This document shows positions 44,234 to 51,614 of a stretch of DNA of 51,614 bases, one piece after another. The notes beneath the pieces were generated by a model. It did no database searches. It was not told the DNA's origin and saw nothing but the letters and a program-made list of their open reading frames with translations. Origin of the DNA: Shewanella holmiensis (GTDB lineage Bacteria > Pseudomonadota > Gammaproteobacteria > Enterobacterales > Shewanellaceae); contig NZ_JAMTCD010000026.1 in the NCBI RefSeq assembly GCF_025370255.1, forward strand, positions 1 to 51,614, read 5' to 3'. Every line of letters begins with the position of its first letter. Positions within the stretch are counted from its first letter, which is position 1. A program made the position numbers and the translations under genes.

Positions 44234-44263
44234 AAAAAAAATCACGCCTAGGCGTGATTTTTT
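44234..44263. terminator. Bidirectional terminator between cysB and purN
   Basis: AAAAATCACGCC / GGCGTGATTTTT, perfect, with loop TA and A/T tracts on both sides. Confidence 0.92.
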
Positions 44264-44277
44264 GTATATCTACAAGA

Positions 44278-44922
44278 TTAATCTGGGGCGTAACCGCTTT
44301 CACCAATCACACAACCATCAAGAAACGCTTGATTATTGTTCATTGATAATCGCCCTAAGCTGAACCACTTTACTACCAGAGGATAGATAGCATGTTCTTG
44401 TTCATGCACTCTTTGGGCTAATGTTTCTGCATCATCCTCAGGATAAACAGGCACTTTGGCTTGTAAAATAACGGGGCCAGCATCTAACTCAGGGATCACA
44501 AAGTGCACACTGGCACCGTGTTCTGTATCTTTGGCATCAATTGCACGTTGATGAGTATTTAGCCCAGTATACTTGGGTAATAATGATGGGTGAATATTAA
44601 TCATTTTACCTAAGTATTTGCTAACAAACTTATCGGATAAAATCCGCATAAAGCCGGCAAGCACGATCAAGTCAGGCTGATACTTTTCAATCGCATTGAT
44701 TAAGCGAGCATCAAAGTCTTCGCGTTGTTCACCTTTGCGAGCAATGACACAACTGGTATCAATTTCACTATGATGAGCGCGAACTAAGCCATAGGCGTCA
44801 GGTTTGTTACTGATAACGCCAACTACTTCAGCGTTTAGGTTGTCATCACAACCGTCTAAAATAGCTTGTAGATTACTACCGTTACCTGAAATTAACACCA
44901 CTACGCGGCAGCTTGCAGACAT
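44278..44922 (-). CDS. purN: Phosphoribosylglycinamide formyltransferase
   Basis: 214 residues. The formyl-transferase core has VVLISGNGSNLQAIL, VLAGFMRILSDKFV, MINIHPSLLPKYTGLNTHQRAI and EHGASVHFVIPELDAGPVI, with catalytic Asn-His-Asp in NIHPS and DAGP. It transfers a formyl group from 10-formyl-THF to GAR, third step of purine synthesis. The ATG overlaps the purM stop (TAATG). Confidence 0.96.
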   Translation of the reverse strand: MSASCRVVVLISGNGSNLQAILDGCDDNLNAEVVGVISNKPDAYGLVRAHHSEIDTSCVIARKGEQREDFDARLINAIEKYQPDLIVLAGFMRILSDKFVSKYLGKMINIHPSLLPKYTGLNTHQRAIDAKDTEHGASVHFVIPELDAGPVILQAKVPVYPEDDAETLAQRVHEQEHAIYPLVVKWFSLGRLSMNNNQAFLDGCVIGESGYAPD

Positions 44923-45959
44923 TAGATAATCTCCACTTGCTCTTCATCGTTACTGCGCTCTGCAATTTCACCGATTAACCAAGCATTTTCACCTTCAGCA
45001 GTTAATAACGCTAATGCAGCATCAACCTTGTCTGAAGGAAGCGCAATAACCATACCCACACCACAGTTAAACGTTAGGTACATTTCACGCTTGGCGATGT
45101 TACCGTTGGTCATTAACCATTCAAATACTACTGGCCAGTTCCAAGAATCACCTTTCACAACTGCTTTACAGTTTTCAGGTAATACGCGAGGGATGTTTTC
45201 CCAGAAACCGCCGCCTGTAATATGTGCCATTGCATGTACTTCAGTTTGCTCAAGTAACTTGAGTAATGACTTTACATAAATTTTTGTTGGCTCAAGTAAA
45301 TGATCGATTAACGGCTTACCATTAAGATCTTGCTTAGGATCTGCTTTGCTTACTTCTAATACTTTACGGATAAGCGAATAACCATTTGAGTGCGGGCCGC
45401 TTGAACCAAGGGCAATTAAAGAGTCGCCTGCTTTAACTTTAGTTCCGTCAATAATGTCAGCTTTCTCTGCAACACCAACACAGAAGCCTGCAAGATCGTA
45501 ATCTTCGCCTTCATACATTCCTGGCATTTCAGCTGTTTCGCCGCCAATTAACGCACAACCTGATTGGAAACATCCTTCAGCAATGCCGTTAACAACTGAG
45601 GTAGCCGTTTCAACATCTAACTTGCCGGTAGCGTAATAATCTAAGAAGAATAAAGGTTCTGCACCCGAAACAATTAAATCATTAACACACATGGCCACAA
45701 GGTCTATACCGACTGTGTCATGTTTCTTATGATCAATCGCCAGTCTAAGTTTGGTGCCAACACCGTCAGTACCAGAAACAAGTACAGGATGTTTATATTT
45801 AGTTGGTAATTCACATAATGCGCCAAAACCACCTAAATTGCCCATAACTTCTGGACGACGGGTGCGTTTTACGGCAGATTTTATGTTATTAACTAATGCG
45901 TTACCTGCATCGATATCAACGCCGGCGTCTTTGTAACTTAATGGTGTAGGAGTGCTCAC
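44922..45959 (-). CDS. purM: Phosphoribosylformylglycinamidine cyclo-ligase (AIR synthetase)
   Basis: 345 residues starting with GTG at 45959 ([20 protein letters not shown]). GAGGA lies six bases upstream, and this length equals E. coli PurM; an ATG at 45980 adds seven residues and would cover the ribosome binding site. Conserved blocks are [31 protein letters not shown] and [13 protein letters not shown]. First gene of purMN, divergent from upp as in E. coli. Confidence 0.96.
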   Translation of the reverse strand: MSTPTPLSYKDAGVDIDAGNALVNNIKSAVKRTRRPEVMGNLGGFGALCELPTKYKHPVLVSGTDGVGTKLRLAIDHKKHDTVGIDLVAMCVNDLIVSGAEPLFFLDYYATGKLDVETATSVVNGIAEGCFQSGCALIGGETAEMPGMYEGEDYDLAGFCVGVAEKADIIDGTKVKAGDSLIALGSSGPHSNGYSLIRKVLEVSKADPKQDLNGKPLIDHLLEPTKIYVKSLLKLLEQTEVHAMAHITGGGFWENIPRVLPENCKAVVKGDSWNWPVVFEWLMTNGNIAKREMYLTFNCGVGMVIALPSDKVDAALALLTAEGENAWLIGEIAERSNDEEQVEII

Positions 45960-46197
45960 GGAGGATCCTCTCGGGTACATCGTTTAAGGAATTTTATGCG
46001 GCGGTATTCTACCAGCTTGTGCCGCTTGTCGAAAGCCATGATTTGGCTTTATCCGCCATATAAAACACCAAATTGTTCTATTTTTATTGGCTTAGCTCAC
46101 GATTTACAGCATTTATGAAACTTTATGTTTTATAGCGGGGACAAATGCACTAACATTTGTTAAATTTGGCTGTAAATAGACAAAGCTGGGAGAGAAA

Positions 46198-46824
46198 ATG
46201 AAAGTCGTTGAAGTAAAACACCCTCTAATTCGTCATAAAGTAGGATTGATGCGCGAAGCTGATATCAGTACTAAACGTTTTCGTGAATTGGCGACAGAAG
46301 TTGGCAGTTTGTTGACCTATGAAGCTACTGCTGACTTTGAAACCGAAAAGGTCACTATCGATGGTTGGAATGGCCCAGTAGAAGTCGATCAAATTAAAGG
46401 TAAAAAGGTCACTGTAGTGCCCATTTTACGTGCAGGTTTAGGCATGATGGACGGTGTGTTAGAGCATATTCCAAGTGCACGTATTTCTGTTGTTGGTATT
46501 TACCGTGACGAGAAAACTCTTGAGCCGGTACCGTACTTTGAGAAGTTGGTTAGCAATGTTGATGAGCGAATTGCATTAGTCGTTGACCCGATGTTGGCAA
46601 CGGGTGGTTCAATGATCTCAACCATCGACTTATTAAAAGCACGTGGCTGTACGTCAATTAAAGCATTAGTGCTTGTTGCCGCGCCTGAAGGAATTAAAGC
46701 ATTAGAAGCTGCGCATCCAGATATTGAACTGTACACCGCAGCCATTGATAAATGCTTAAATGAGCAAGGCTATATTTTACCTGGCCTTGGCGATGCCGGT
46801 GATAAAATTTTTGGTACTAAATAA
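46198..46824 (+). CDS. upp: Uracil phosphoribosyltransferase
   Basis: 208 residues, the standard length. [34 protein letters not shown] at the start, [12 protein letters not shown], and the PRPP-binding loop [11 protein letters not shown]. Salvages uracil to UMP. GGGAGAG precedes the ATG. There is no uraA permease directly downstream, unlike in E. coli. Confidence 0.97.
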   Translation: MKVVEVKHPLIRHKVGLMREADISTKRFRELATEVGSLLTYEATADFETEKVTIDGWNGPVEVDQIKGKKVTVVPILRAGLGMMDGVLEHIPSARISVVGIYRDEKTLEPVPYFEKLVSNVDERIALVVDPMLATGGSMISTIDLLKARGCTSIKALVLVAAPEGIKALEAAHPDIELYTAAIDKCLNEQGYILPGLGDAGDKIFGTK

Positions 46825-46853
46825 TTTAGATATCAATATTGTTCAGCAATAAA

Positions 46854-46878
46854 AATGGGAACGTAAGTTCCCATTATT
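46854..46878. terminator. Terminator between upp and the antiporter gene
   Basis: AATGGGAAC / GTTCCCATT with a short loop, then ATTATTATT; convergent genes on both sides. Confidence 0.75.
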
Positions 46879-46927
46879 ATTGCCAGTTTTTATACTTTCA
46901 TCAATTCAATAGCTTCACTACATCAGC

Positions 46928-48253
46928 TTAAAGCACCATTGCCGCCAACCAACCAAAGCCTAATAAGGGAATGTTATAATGCATAAATGTTGGGATAACG
47001 CTGTCACGAATATGATCATGCTGTCCATCCGCATTCAAACCTGCAGTAGGGCCTAAGGTAGAATCCGATGCAGGTGAGCCCGCATCCCCCAATGCCGCGG
47101 CTGTTCCCACAAGGGCAATAGTGGCAGGAATTGAAAAACCAAAACTCAGGGCTAAAGGGACATATATAGTGGCGATAATCGGAATGGTTGAGAACGATGA
47201 GCCAATACCCATGGTGATCAGTAATCCGACAACTAGCATTAATATTGCCGCTAGTGCTTTATTATTACCAATGATATCCCCTAAAGATGCCACTAATGTG
47301 CTGACTTCCCCCGTTGACTTTAATACCGCAGCAAACCCTGCCGCTGCGATCATGATAAAACCAATATTGGCCATCATATGGACTCCTTGATTAAACAAGT
47401 CCTGTCCTATGCTGCGTTTGATAATTCCCGAAAACCGGAAAATGATGAAACCCGCTAGCGCGCCAAAAATCATCGAATTAGTTTGAAGTTGCACTATTAA
47501 CGTCGCCAAAATGGCGATGATTGAAATGACAATACTTTTACGATTTATTCCGGGCTCTGTTGTTGCATTACTCAGTTGCGGAGCGATGATTTGATACTCA
47601 CGCGGTTTACGATAACTTACAAACACGGCAAACAGTAGACCACATACCATGCCAAGCGCTGGAAGTAACATGGCTTTAGGGATTTGAGTATGAACAGCTT
47701 CTAAACCATTATTATTTAGGTTTGCCAGCAAGATATCGTTCAAAAAGATCCCACCAAAACCAATTGGCAAAATCATATAAGTGGTGACTAAACCGAAGGT
47801 CAGCAAACAGGCAATAAGCCTTCTATCAATTTTTAACGTCGACAACACATGTAATAGTGGCGGAATAAGAATGGGAATGAATGCAATATGAATTGGCAGC
47901 AAGTTTTGTGAAGAAACCGCCATTGCAAGTATGGTGACTAATAGCGTCCATCTCACCACATTAGTATTGGTGCTGTTAGGTTCTTTACCTAGCTTTTTGA
48001 TGATGGAGTGAGAAATTAACGTGGTCAATCCTGAATGTGATAACGCTGCAGCAAAAGCGCCGAGCAAGGCATAGCTTAATGCTATTTGTGCTCCGCCGCC
48101 TAGACCATCATTAAAAGCCGCAATGGTTTGGTTTAAATCAAGCCCACCGACTAAGCCTGCTACTAATGCACTGATCGTCAGTGCGATAACAACATTTATT
48201 CGAGCAAAACTTAATGCAAGCATCAAGCAAACGGCAATAACAACAGCATTCAT
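46928..48253 (-). CDS. NhaC/YuiF-type Na+/H+ antiporter family protein
   Basis: 441 residues, about eleven membrane helices. [55 protein letters not shown] at the start and [25 protein letters not shown] ... [25 protein letters not shown] near the end match the YuiF-like branch, annotated as Na+/H+ or basic amino acid antiporters. The exact substrate is not evident. Confidence 0.8.
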   Translation of the reverse strand: MNAVVIAVCLMLALSFARINVVIALTISALVAGLVGGLDLNQTIAAFNDGLGGGAQIALSYALLGAFAAALSHSGLTTLISHSIIKKLGKEPNSTNTNVVRWTLLVTILAMAVSSQNLLPIHIAFIPILIPPLLHVLSTLKIDRRLIACLLTFGLVTTYMILPIGFGGIFLNDILLANLNNNGLEAVHTQIPKAMLLPALGMVCGLLFAVFVSYRKPREYQIIAPQLSNATTEPGINRKSIVISIIAILATLIVQLQTNSMIFGALAGFIIFRFSGIIKRSIGQDLFNQGVHMMANIGFIMIAAAGFAAVLKSTGEVSTLVASLGDIIGNNKALAAILMLVVGLLITMGIGSSFSTIPIIATIYVPLALSFGFSIPATIALVGTAAALGDAGSPASDSTLGPTAGLNADGQHDHIRDSVIPTFMHYNIPLLGFGWLAAMVL

Positions 48254-48633
48254 ATCAAAATCAATCTATTTATATTTATAAGACGTTTATTTATGACGTT
48301 ATTTGTTTGTCTTGTCCAGTAATGCCTATTGTTTTGCTATTTTTTATGCTTTACAAAAGCGGATGTAATCGCAGTTTTTCTTTCTTGTATCATTCTGTGT
48401 AACCAGTTTGTTGCATAGCACTCGTATTCTACGCCAATTGTTATTTATCTTAGAATGCTAAAATCCCTATAAAGAGTAGGGCTGCAGTGCAGGGTTTTTC
48501 AGCAGGTAAAACAAATTTCATTCAAAAACGCTTATATCAGACACAAATAAAAGGTATGGTATAGCACATTACGGAATGATGGTGCTCAGCACCTTCCCTT
48601 ATGTTTTAATCAAGCCATTAATGGAGATATAAA
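48254..48633. other. Intergenic region between the antiporter and peroxiredoxin genes
   Basis: About 380 bases between divergent genes, no supported ORF. Near 48465-48494, CCCTA...TAGGG and CTGCA-G-TGCAG can form adjacent hairpins followed by GGTTTTT, possibly a leader structure of the peroxiredoxin mRNA. I see no clear OxyR site. Confidence 0.4.
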
Positions 48634-49239
48634 ATGAGCGTATTAGTAGGCCGTCCAGCCCCAGATTTTACTGCAGCTGCTGTTTTAGGTTCTGGTGAAA
48701 TTGTTGATAACTTTAATCTTGCAACTGCGATTAAAGGTAAGCCAACAGTGATCTTTTTCTATCCTTTAGATTTCACTTTCGTATGTCCATCAGAGCTAAT
48801 TGCTTTTGATCACCGTATGGAAGAGTTCACTAAGCGTGGCGTTGAAGTTATCGGTGTGTCTATTGACTCACAATTTACCCATAACGCATGGCGTAACACT
48901 CCAGTAGAAAAGGGTGGTATTGGCCAAGTTAAATACACTCTAGTTGCTGACGTTAAGCATGAAATTTGTAAAGCTTATGATGTTGAGCATCCAGAAGCGG
49001 GCGTTGCATTCCGTGGTTCTTTCCTTGTAGACAAAGAAGGTCAAGTACGTCACCAAGTGGTTAACGATTTACCATTAGGCCGTAATGTTGACGAAATGCT
49101 ACGTATGATCGATGCGCTGCAGTTCCACGAAGAGCACGGTGAAGTATGTCCAGCTGGTTGGTCTAAAGGCGACAAAGGTATGACTGCAAGCACTGATGGT
49201 GTTGCTGCCTACTTAAAAGATAACTCTGACAAGCTATAA
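48634..49239 (+). CDS. 2-Cys peroxiredoxin (AhpC/TSA family)
   Basis: 201 residues, typical 2-Cys Prx. Peroxidatic Cys lies in FTFVCPSELIAF (about residue 51), resolving Cys in EVCPAGWSKGDKGM (about 172), with GVSIDSQFTHNAWR between. It reduces H2O2 and organic peroxides in the cytoplasm. No ahpF is adjacent, so reduction is probably by thioredoxin. TGGAGAT precedes the ATG. The sequence is the thioredoxin-dependent Prx type rather than enteric AhpC. Confidence 0.93.
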   Translation: MSVLVGRPAPDFTAAAVLGSGEIVDNFNLATAIKGKPTVIFFYPLDFTFVCPSELIAFDHRMEEFTKRGVEVIGVSIDSQFTHNAWRNTPVEKGGIGQVKYTLVADVKHEICKAYDVEHPEAGVAFRGSFLVDKEGQVRHQVVNDLPLGRNVDEMLRMIDALQFHEEHGEVCPAGWSKGDKGMTASTDGVAAYLKDNSDKL

Positions 49240-49255
49240 TTTAACTTGTGAGTGT

Positions 49256-49282
49256 AAAAAAGCTGCCTAGGCAGCTTTTTTT
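49256..49282. terminator. Bidirectional terminator between the peroxiredoxin gene and rnt
   Basis: AAAAAAGCTGC / GCAGCTTTTTT with loop CTAG, between convergent genes. Confidence 0.92.
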
Positions 49283-49316
49283 ATTTGTCAGTCATAAAAC
49301 TGCTAAATTAACAAAT

Positions 49317-50000
49317 TTATTCTGTGTCGGTTTGTTCTGAACCTTCTTCAGTATCACTGTCAGCCAATGACGGAATTGGCCATCCACCTAACGCTTTCCA
49401 GCGATTAACGATATAGCAAAATAATTCAGCCGTTCTTTCTGTGTCATACAAAGCAGAATGGGCTTCTTTGTTATCAAAGTCGATGCCGGCCATTTTACAT
49501 GCTTTAGCCAATACTGTATGACCAATCGCTAATCCAGCTAATGAAGCAGTATCAAAGCTGGCAAAAGGGTGAAAAGGAGAGCGTTTTAAACCATTACGTT
49601 CAATACACTGATTAACAAAACCAAGGTCAAACGCTGCATTATGTGCAACCACAATGCTTCTGTGGCAGCCAACCGCTTTTTGTGCTTTTTTGACTTCTTT
49701 AAATATTTCTAAAAACGCAGTCTTTTCGTCGACAGCACCACGTAGAGGGTTTGTGGGATCAATTCCATTAAATGCTAATGCTTCAGGTTCAAGATTAGCA
49801 CCTTCAAAAGGCTCAATATTAAAGTGTAACGTTTTATCCAAACTCAAATAGCCTTGGTCATCCATTTTTAGCATGGTGACGGCTATTTCTAATAGCGCAT
49901 CTGTTTTGGCATTGAAACCTGCCGTTTCAACGTCGATAACAATGGGAAAGTATCCACGGAAACGATGTTTAAATTTGTTGCTGTCGCAGATGTCACTCAT
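49317..50000 (-). CDS. rnt: Ribonuclease T
   Basis: 227 residues. DEDDh exonuclease motifs: [13 protein letters not shown] (Exo I), [12 protein letters not shown] (Exo II) and [14 protein letters not shown] (Exo III). RNase T trims 3' ends of tRNA CCA, 5S and 23S rRNA as a dimer. The acidic C-terminal tail ([14 protein letters not shown]) is a mild extension. Confidence 0.96.
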   Translation of the reverse strand: MSDICDSNKFKHRFRGYFPIVIDVETAGFNAKTDALLEIAVTMLKMDDQGYLSLDKTLHFNIEPFEGANLEPEALAFNGIDPTNPLRGAVDEKTAFLEIFKEVKKAQKAVGCHRSIVVAHNAAFDLGFVNQCIERNGLKRSPFHPFASFDTASLAGLAIGHTVLAKACKMAGIDFDNKEAHSALYDTERTAELFCYIVNRWKALGGWPIPSLADSDTEEGSEQTDTE

Positions 50001-50185
50001 GAAATTCTATTACCCTGTTAAACTTGAATGCTGCAATTATAAAGATGAAAATAGAACCCTAGCAGCTTTTAGGCCGAGTATTATACCCAAACGGCAACAA
50101 GATGCTCGTATCCTCGCTAAATTAAGCTTAAGAAAATTATTCTAACGCCGATATAGAAAACAGGATGGATTTATTAGGTGGCATC

Positions 50186-51055
50186 ATGTGGCGTAATTTG
50201 TTGTTAATATCAAGTTTGTGCATCAGCACTTCAGCAAGTGCTGACTTGCGTCATTATGTTGCCTCACTAGACAACTCTGCTTGGCGCGTTGGTGAGAACT
50301 CTCCCATAGAGTGTCGTTTAGAGCACGACATACCTGACTATGGCAAGGCGGTTTTTTCAAGCAAAGCAGGAAAGGATTTAAATTTGTTATTCACCCTTGA
50401 TATGTGGGCCAAACCGGATGCCGTAACGAATGCTAAGTTAATGAGTCGCGCCCCTCAATGGCGCCCAGGTGATGCCGCAAAAGAAATTACCGCGCTAAAA
50501 TATCAAAAACAATTTAATGGCGAAGTACCTAAAAAAGCAGCTTGGACCATGCTTAACGAATTAAGTCAGGGAAGGGAGCCAACGTTTTACTATTCAGACT
50601 GGTATGATGCATCACAGAGGGTTGCTGTTGGTATTTCGGCAGCAAACTTTGCTGGTAAATATAGAGAGTTTCGATCATGTCTAGCTAATTTACTTCCCTA
50701 TAGCTTTGATGACATCGCCTTCACTGTATTGAACTACCAAGATGGCGGAACCGAACTGACACGGTTCTCAAAGTATCAATTGAAGAAAGTTCAAGAGTAT
50801 TTATCATTTGACCCTGAGGTCGAGCTGGTTGTTGTGAATGCTTATACTGATAGCTATGGTGGTCGTTCAATTAATCAAAAGGTATCAGACAAACGTGCTG
50901 ATTCCGTTAAAGACTTATTGGTTGCTAGCGGCATTGCTCAAGATAGGATTATTACAGAAGGCCATGGTGAAAAACGCCATGTAACGGGTAATGATTTGGC
51001 TTCAGAGCGCCAGGTTAACCGCAGAGTTGTTATCAAGATCACTAAGCCAATATAA
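50186..51055 (+). CDS. motY: Sodium-driven flagellar motor T-ring protein MotY
   Basis: 289 residues from ATG 50186 (TAGGTGG just upstream); ATG 50165 would add seven residues before the signal peptide WRNLLLISSLCISTSASA. The N-terminal domain (ADLRHYVASLDNSAWRVGENSPIECRLEHDIPDYGKAVF) is the MotY domain that meets MotX. The C-terminal OmpA-like domain (VVNAYTDSYGGRSINQKVSDKRADSVKDLLVASGI ... GHGEKRHVTGND) binds peptidoglycan. No other flagellar gene is in the window. Confidence 0.93.
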   Translation: MWRNLLLISSLCISTSASADLRHYVASLDNSAWRVGENSPIECRLEHDIPDYGKAVFSSKAGKDLNLLFTLDMWAKPDAVTNAKLMSRAPQWRPGDAAKEITALKYQKQFNGEVPKKAAWTMLNELSQGREPTFYYSDWYDASQRVAVGISAANFAGKYREFRSCLANLLPYSFDDIAFTVLNYQDGGTELTRFSKYQLKKVQEYLSFDPEVELVVVNAYTDSYGGRSINQKVSDKRADSVKDLLVASGIAQDRIITEGHGEKRHVTGNDLASERQVNRRVVIKITKPI

Positions 51056-51076
51056 AAATATTTAAGTTGAGATTTC

Positions 51077-51110
51077 AAAGCCTGAATTATATTCAGGCTT
51101 TTTGTTTTTT
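51077..51110 (+). terminator. motY terminator
   Basis: AAAGCCTGAAT / ATTCAGGCTTT with loop TAT, then a T-rich tract. Confidence 0.9.
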
Positions 51111-51116
51111 GAAGAT

Positions 51117-51268
51117 AAAAAAAACCCACTCAAACCGAGTGGGCTAAATAATTTGCAATCAACAAATTGAAGGAAGGAAGTCAAGCATAAGAACTGGGAT
51201 AAATTAATGTTTCACAAACACTAATTAGAAGTTCATTGTTTTCTACATCAAACTGATGTCCTGAAAAC
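51117..51268 (-). ncRNA. Candidate small RNA, about 150 nt, downstream of motY
   Basis: On the minus strand, a sigma-70 promoter (51275-51303) is followed about 150 bases later by a strong terminator (stem CCCACTC / GAGTGGG at 51125-51143 with eight T on the minus strand). Between them no ORF longer than ten codons exists. The RNA would carry an unpaired CUUCCUUCCUUC stretch (complement of 51169-51180), which is complementary to Shine-Dalgarno sequences and would suit a trans-acting sRNA seed. Its identity is unknown to me; it could instead be a 5' or 3' UTR fragment. Confidence 0.55.
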
Positions 51269-51274
51269 AAGGCT

Positions 51275-51303
51275 ATAATAGATTTTATGCTCTAGATTGA
51301 CAA
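51275..51303 (-). promoter_or_regulatory. Sigma-70 promoter of the candidate small RNA
   Basis: Read on the minus strand: TTGTCA (51298-51303), 17-base spacer, TATTAT (51275-51280). Each hexamer has one mismatch to consensus. Confidence 0.6.
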
Positions 51304-51614
51304 ACTAAAAAAACTTCGTTTAAGGATTAGTTTTACTAATGAATTGGTTGTTTTTATAAATGTTGAAAATAACGTTTAACCACTGATACGAGTGCTTTAG
51401 GGCAATATATGACATTTTTATGCATAAGTACTCGGATAAGTTGCATTGTCGAGCAAATGTAATTGTTAATAAACCTCGAGACTCTATCTTATAAGCCAAC
51501 TCATTTGCCCAATGGCAATAATAATTTTTATTCTGTTTGGCTATAAACAGGACCTAACTTAACCAAAAGTTGGAGTTTTATTATAATAGTTAACTTAGAT
51601 TAATAGAGCTGGCG
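51304..51614. other. Right-edge region without a supported gene
   Basis: About 310 AT-rich bases. A TATAAT at about 51583-51588 with TTAACC 17 bases upstream may be a promoter pointing out of the window. Confidence 0.35.

Noticed and set aside
48465..48500. Terminator or sRNA before the peroxiredoxin gene
   Set aside because: Hairpins are short and compete; the T run is short and no promoter is evident for a separate RNA.

Overview
The window looks like a contiguous chromosomal segment of a marine gammaproteobacterium, most probably a Shewanella species. This is inferred from gene content: a cctA-type small tetraheme cytochrome c with four CxxCH motifs, a MotY stator protein, YecM, a PnuT-type thiamine salvage operon under a TPP riboswitch, and moderate-to-low GC. 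I see no transposase, integrase, phage gene, tRNA or CRISPR array. Two short 5S rRNA 3' remnants at the left edge suggest that an rRNA operon ends just outside the window.

Layout. 1-310: 5S rRNA remnants and terminators. 686-11231: housekeeping and envelope genes (PAS-GGDEF-EAL protein, PTPS-family enzyme, M23 peptidase, YecM, L,D-transpeptidase, voltage-gated K+ channel with a zinc ribbon, MATE pump, PepE, HtpX), plus a 51-codon minus-strand ORF. 11486-11886: cctA with a possible coupled leader ORF. 12019-24285: a nitrate/nitrite assimilation island. Nitrate reductase nasA, siroheme methyltransferase cobA, a TrpD2-like protein and an ANTAR antiterminator are read from a sigma-54 promoter with two NtrC-like sites. 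nirB, nirD and a NarK-type transporter are read from a second sigma-54 promoter followed by a leader terminator, the expected target of the ANTAR protein. A PP2C phosphatase fused to a Ser/Thr kinase closes the island. 24660-29490: a complete curli-type amyloid cluster, all on one strand in the order B-A-D-E-F-G, with a very large CsgA-like subunit. 29679-33410: an M61 peptidase, and hinT and ycfL flanking two hotdog thioesterases. 33513-37952: a TPP-riboswitch thiamine uptake and salvage operon (TonB receptor, thiamine-binding-domain protein, PnuT, APH/ThiK-like kinase). 38153-51055: DoxX protein, YdjA nitroreductase, a small membrane protein, a GST, TrhO, an unknown coiled-coil membrane protein, CysB, PurM-PurN divergent from Upp, a NhaC-family antiporter, 2-Cys peroxiredoxin, RNase T and MotY. 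51117-51303: a well-formed promoter/terminator pair on the minus strand with no ORF between them, a candidate small RNA.

The strongest leads for something undescribed are the candidate sRNA next to motY, the regulatory protein set embedded in the nitrate island (TrpD2-like, ANTAR without NasS, and phosphatase-kinase), the colinear curli locus with its giant subunit, and the upstream ORF/hairpin arrangement before cctA. All functional statements come from reading the sequence and from family knowledge; no database search was run.
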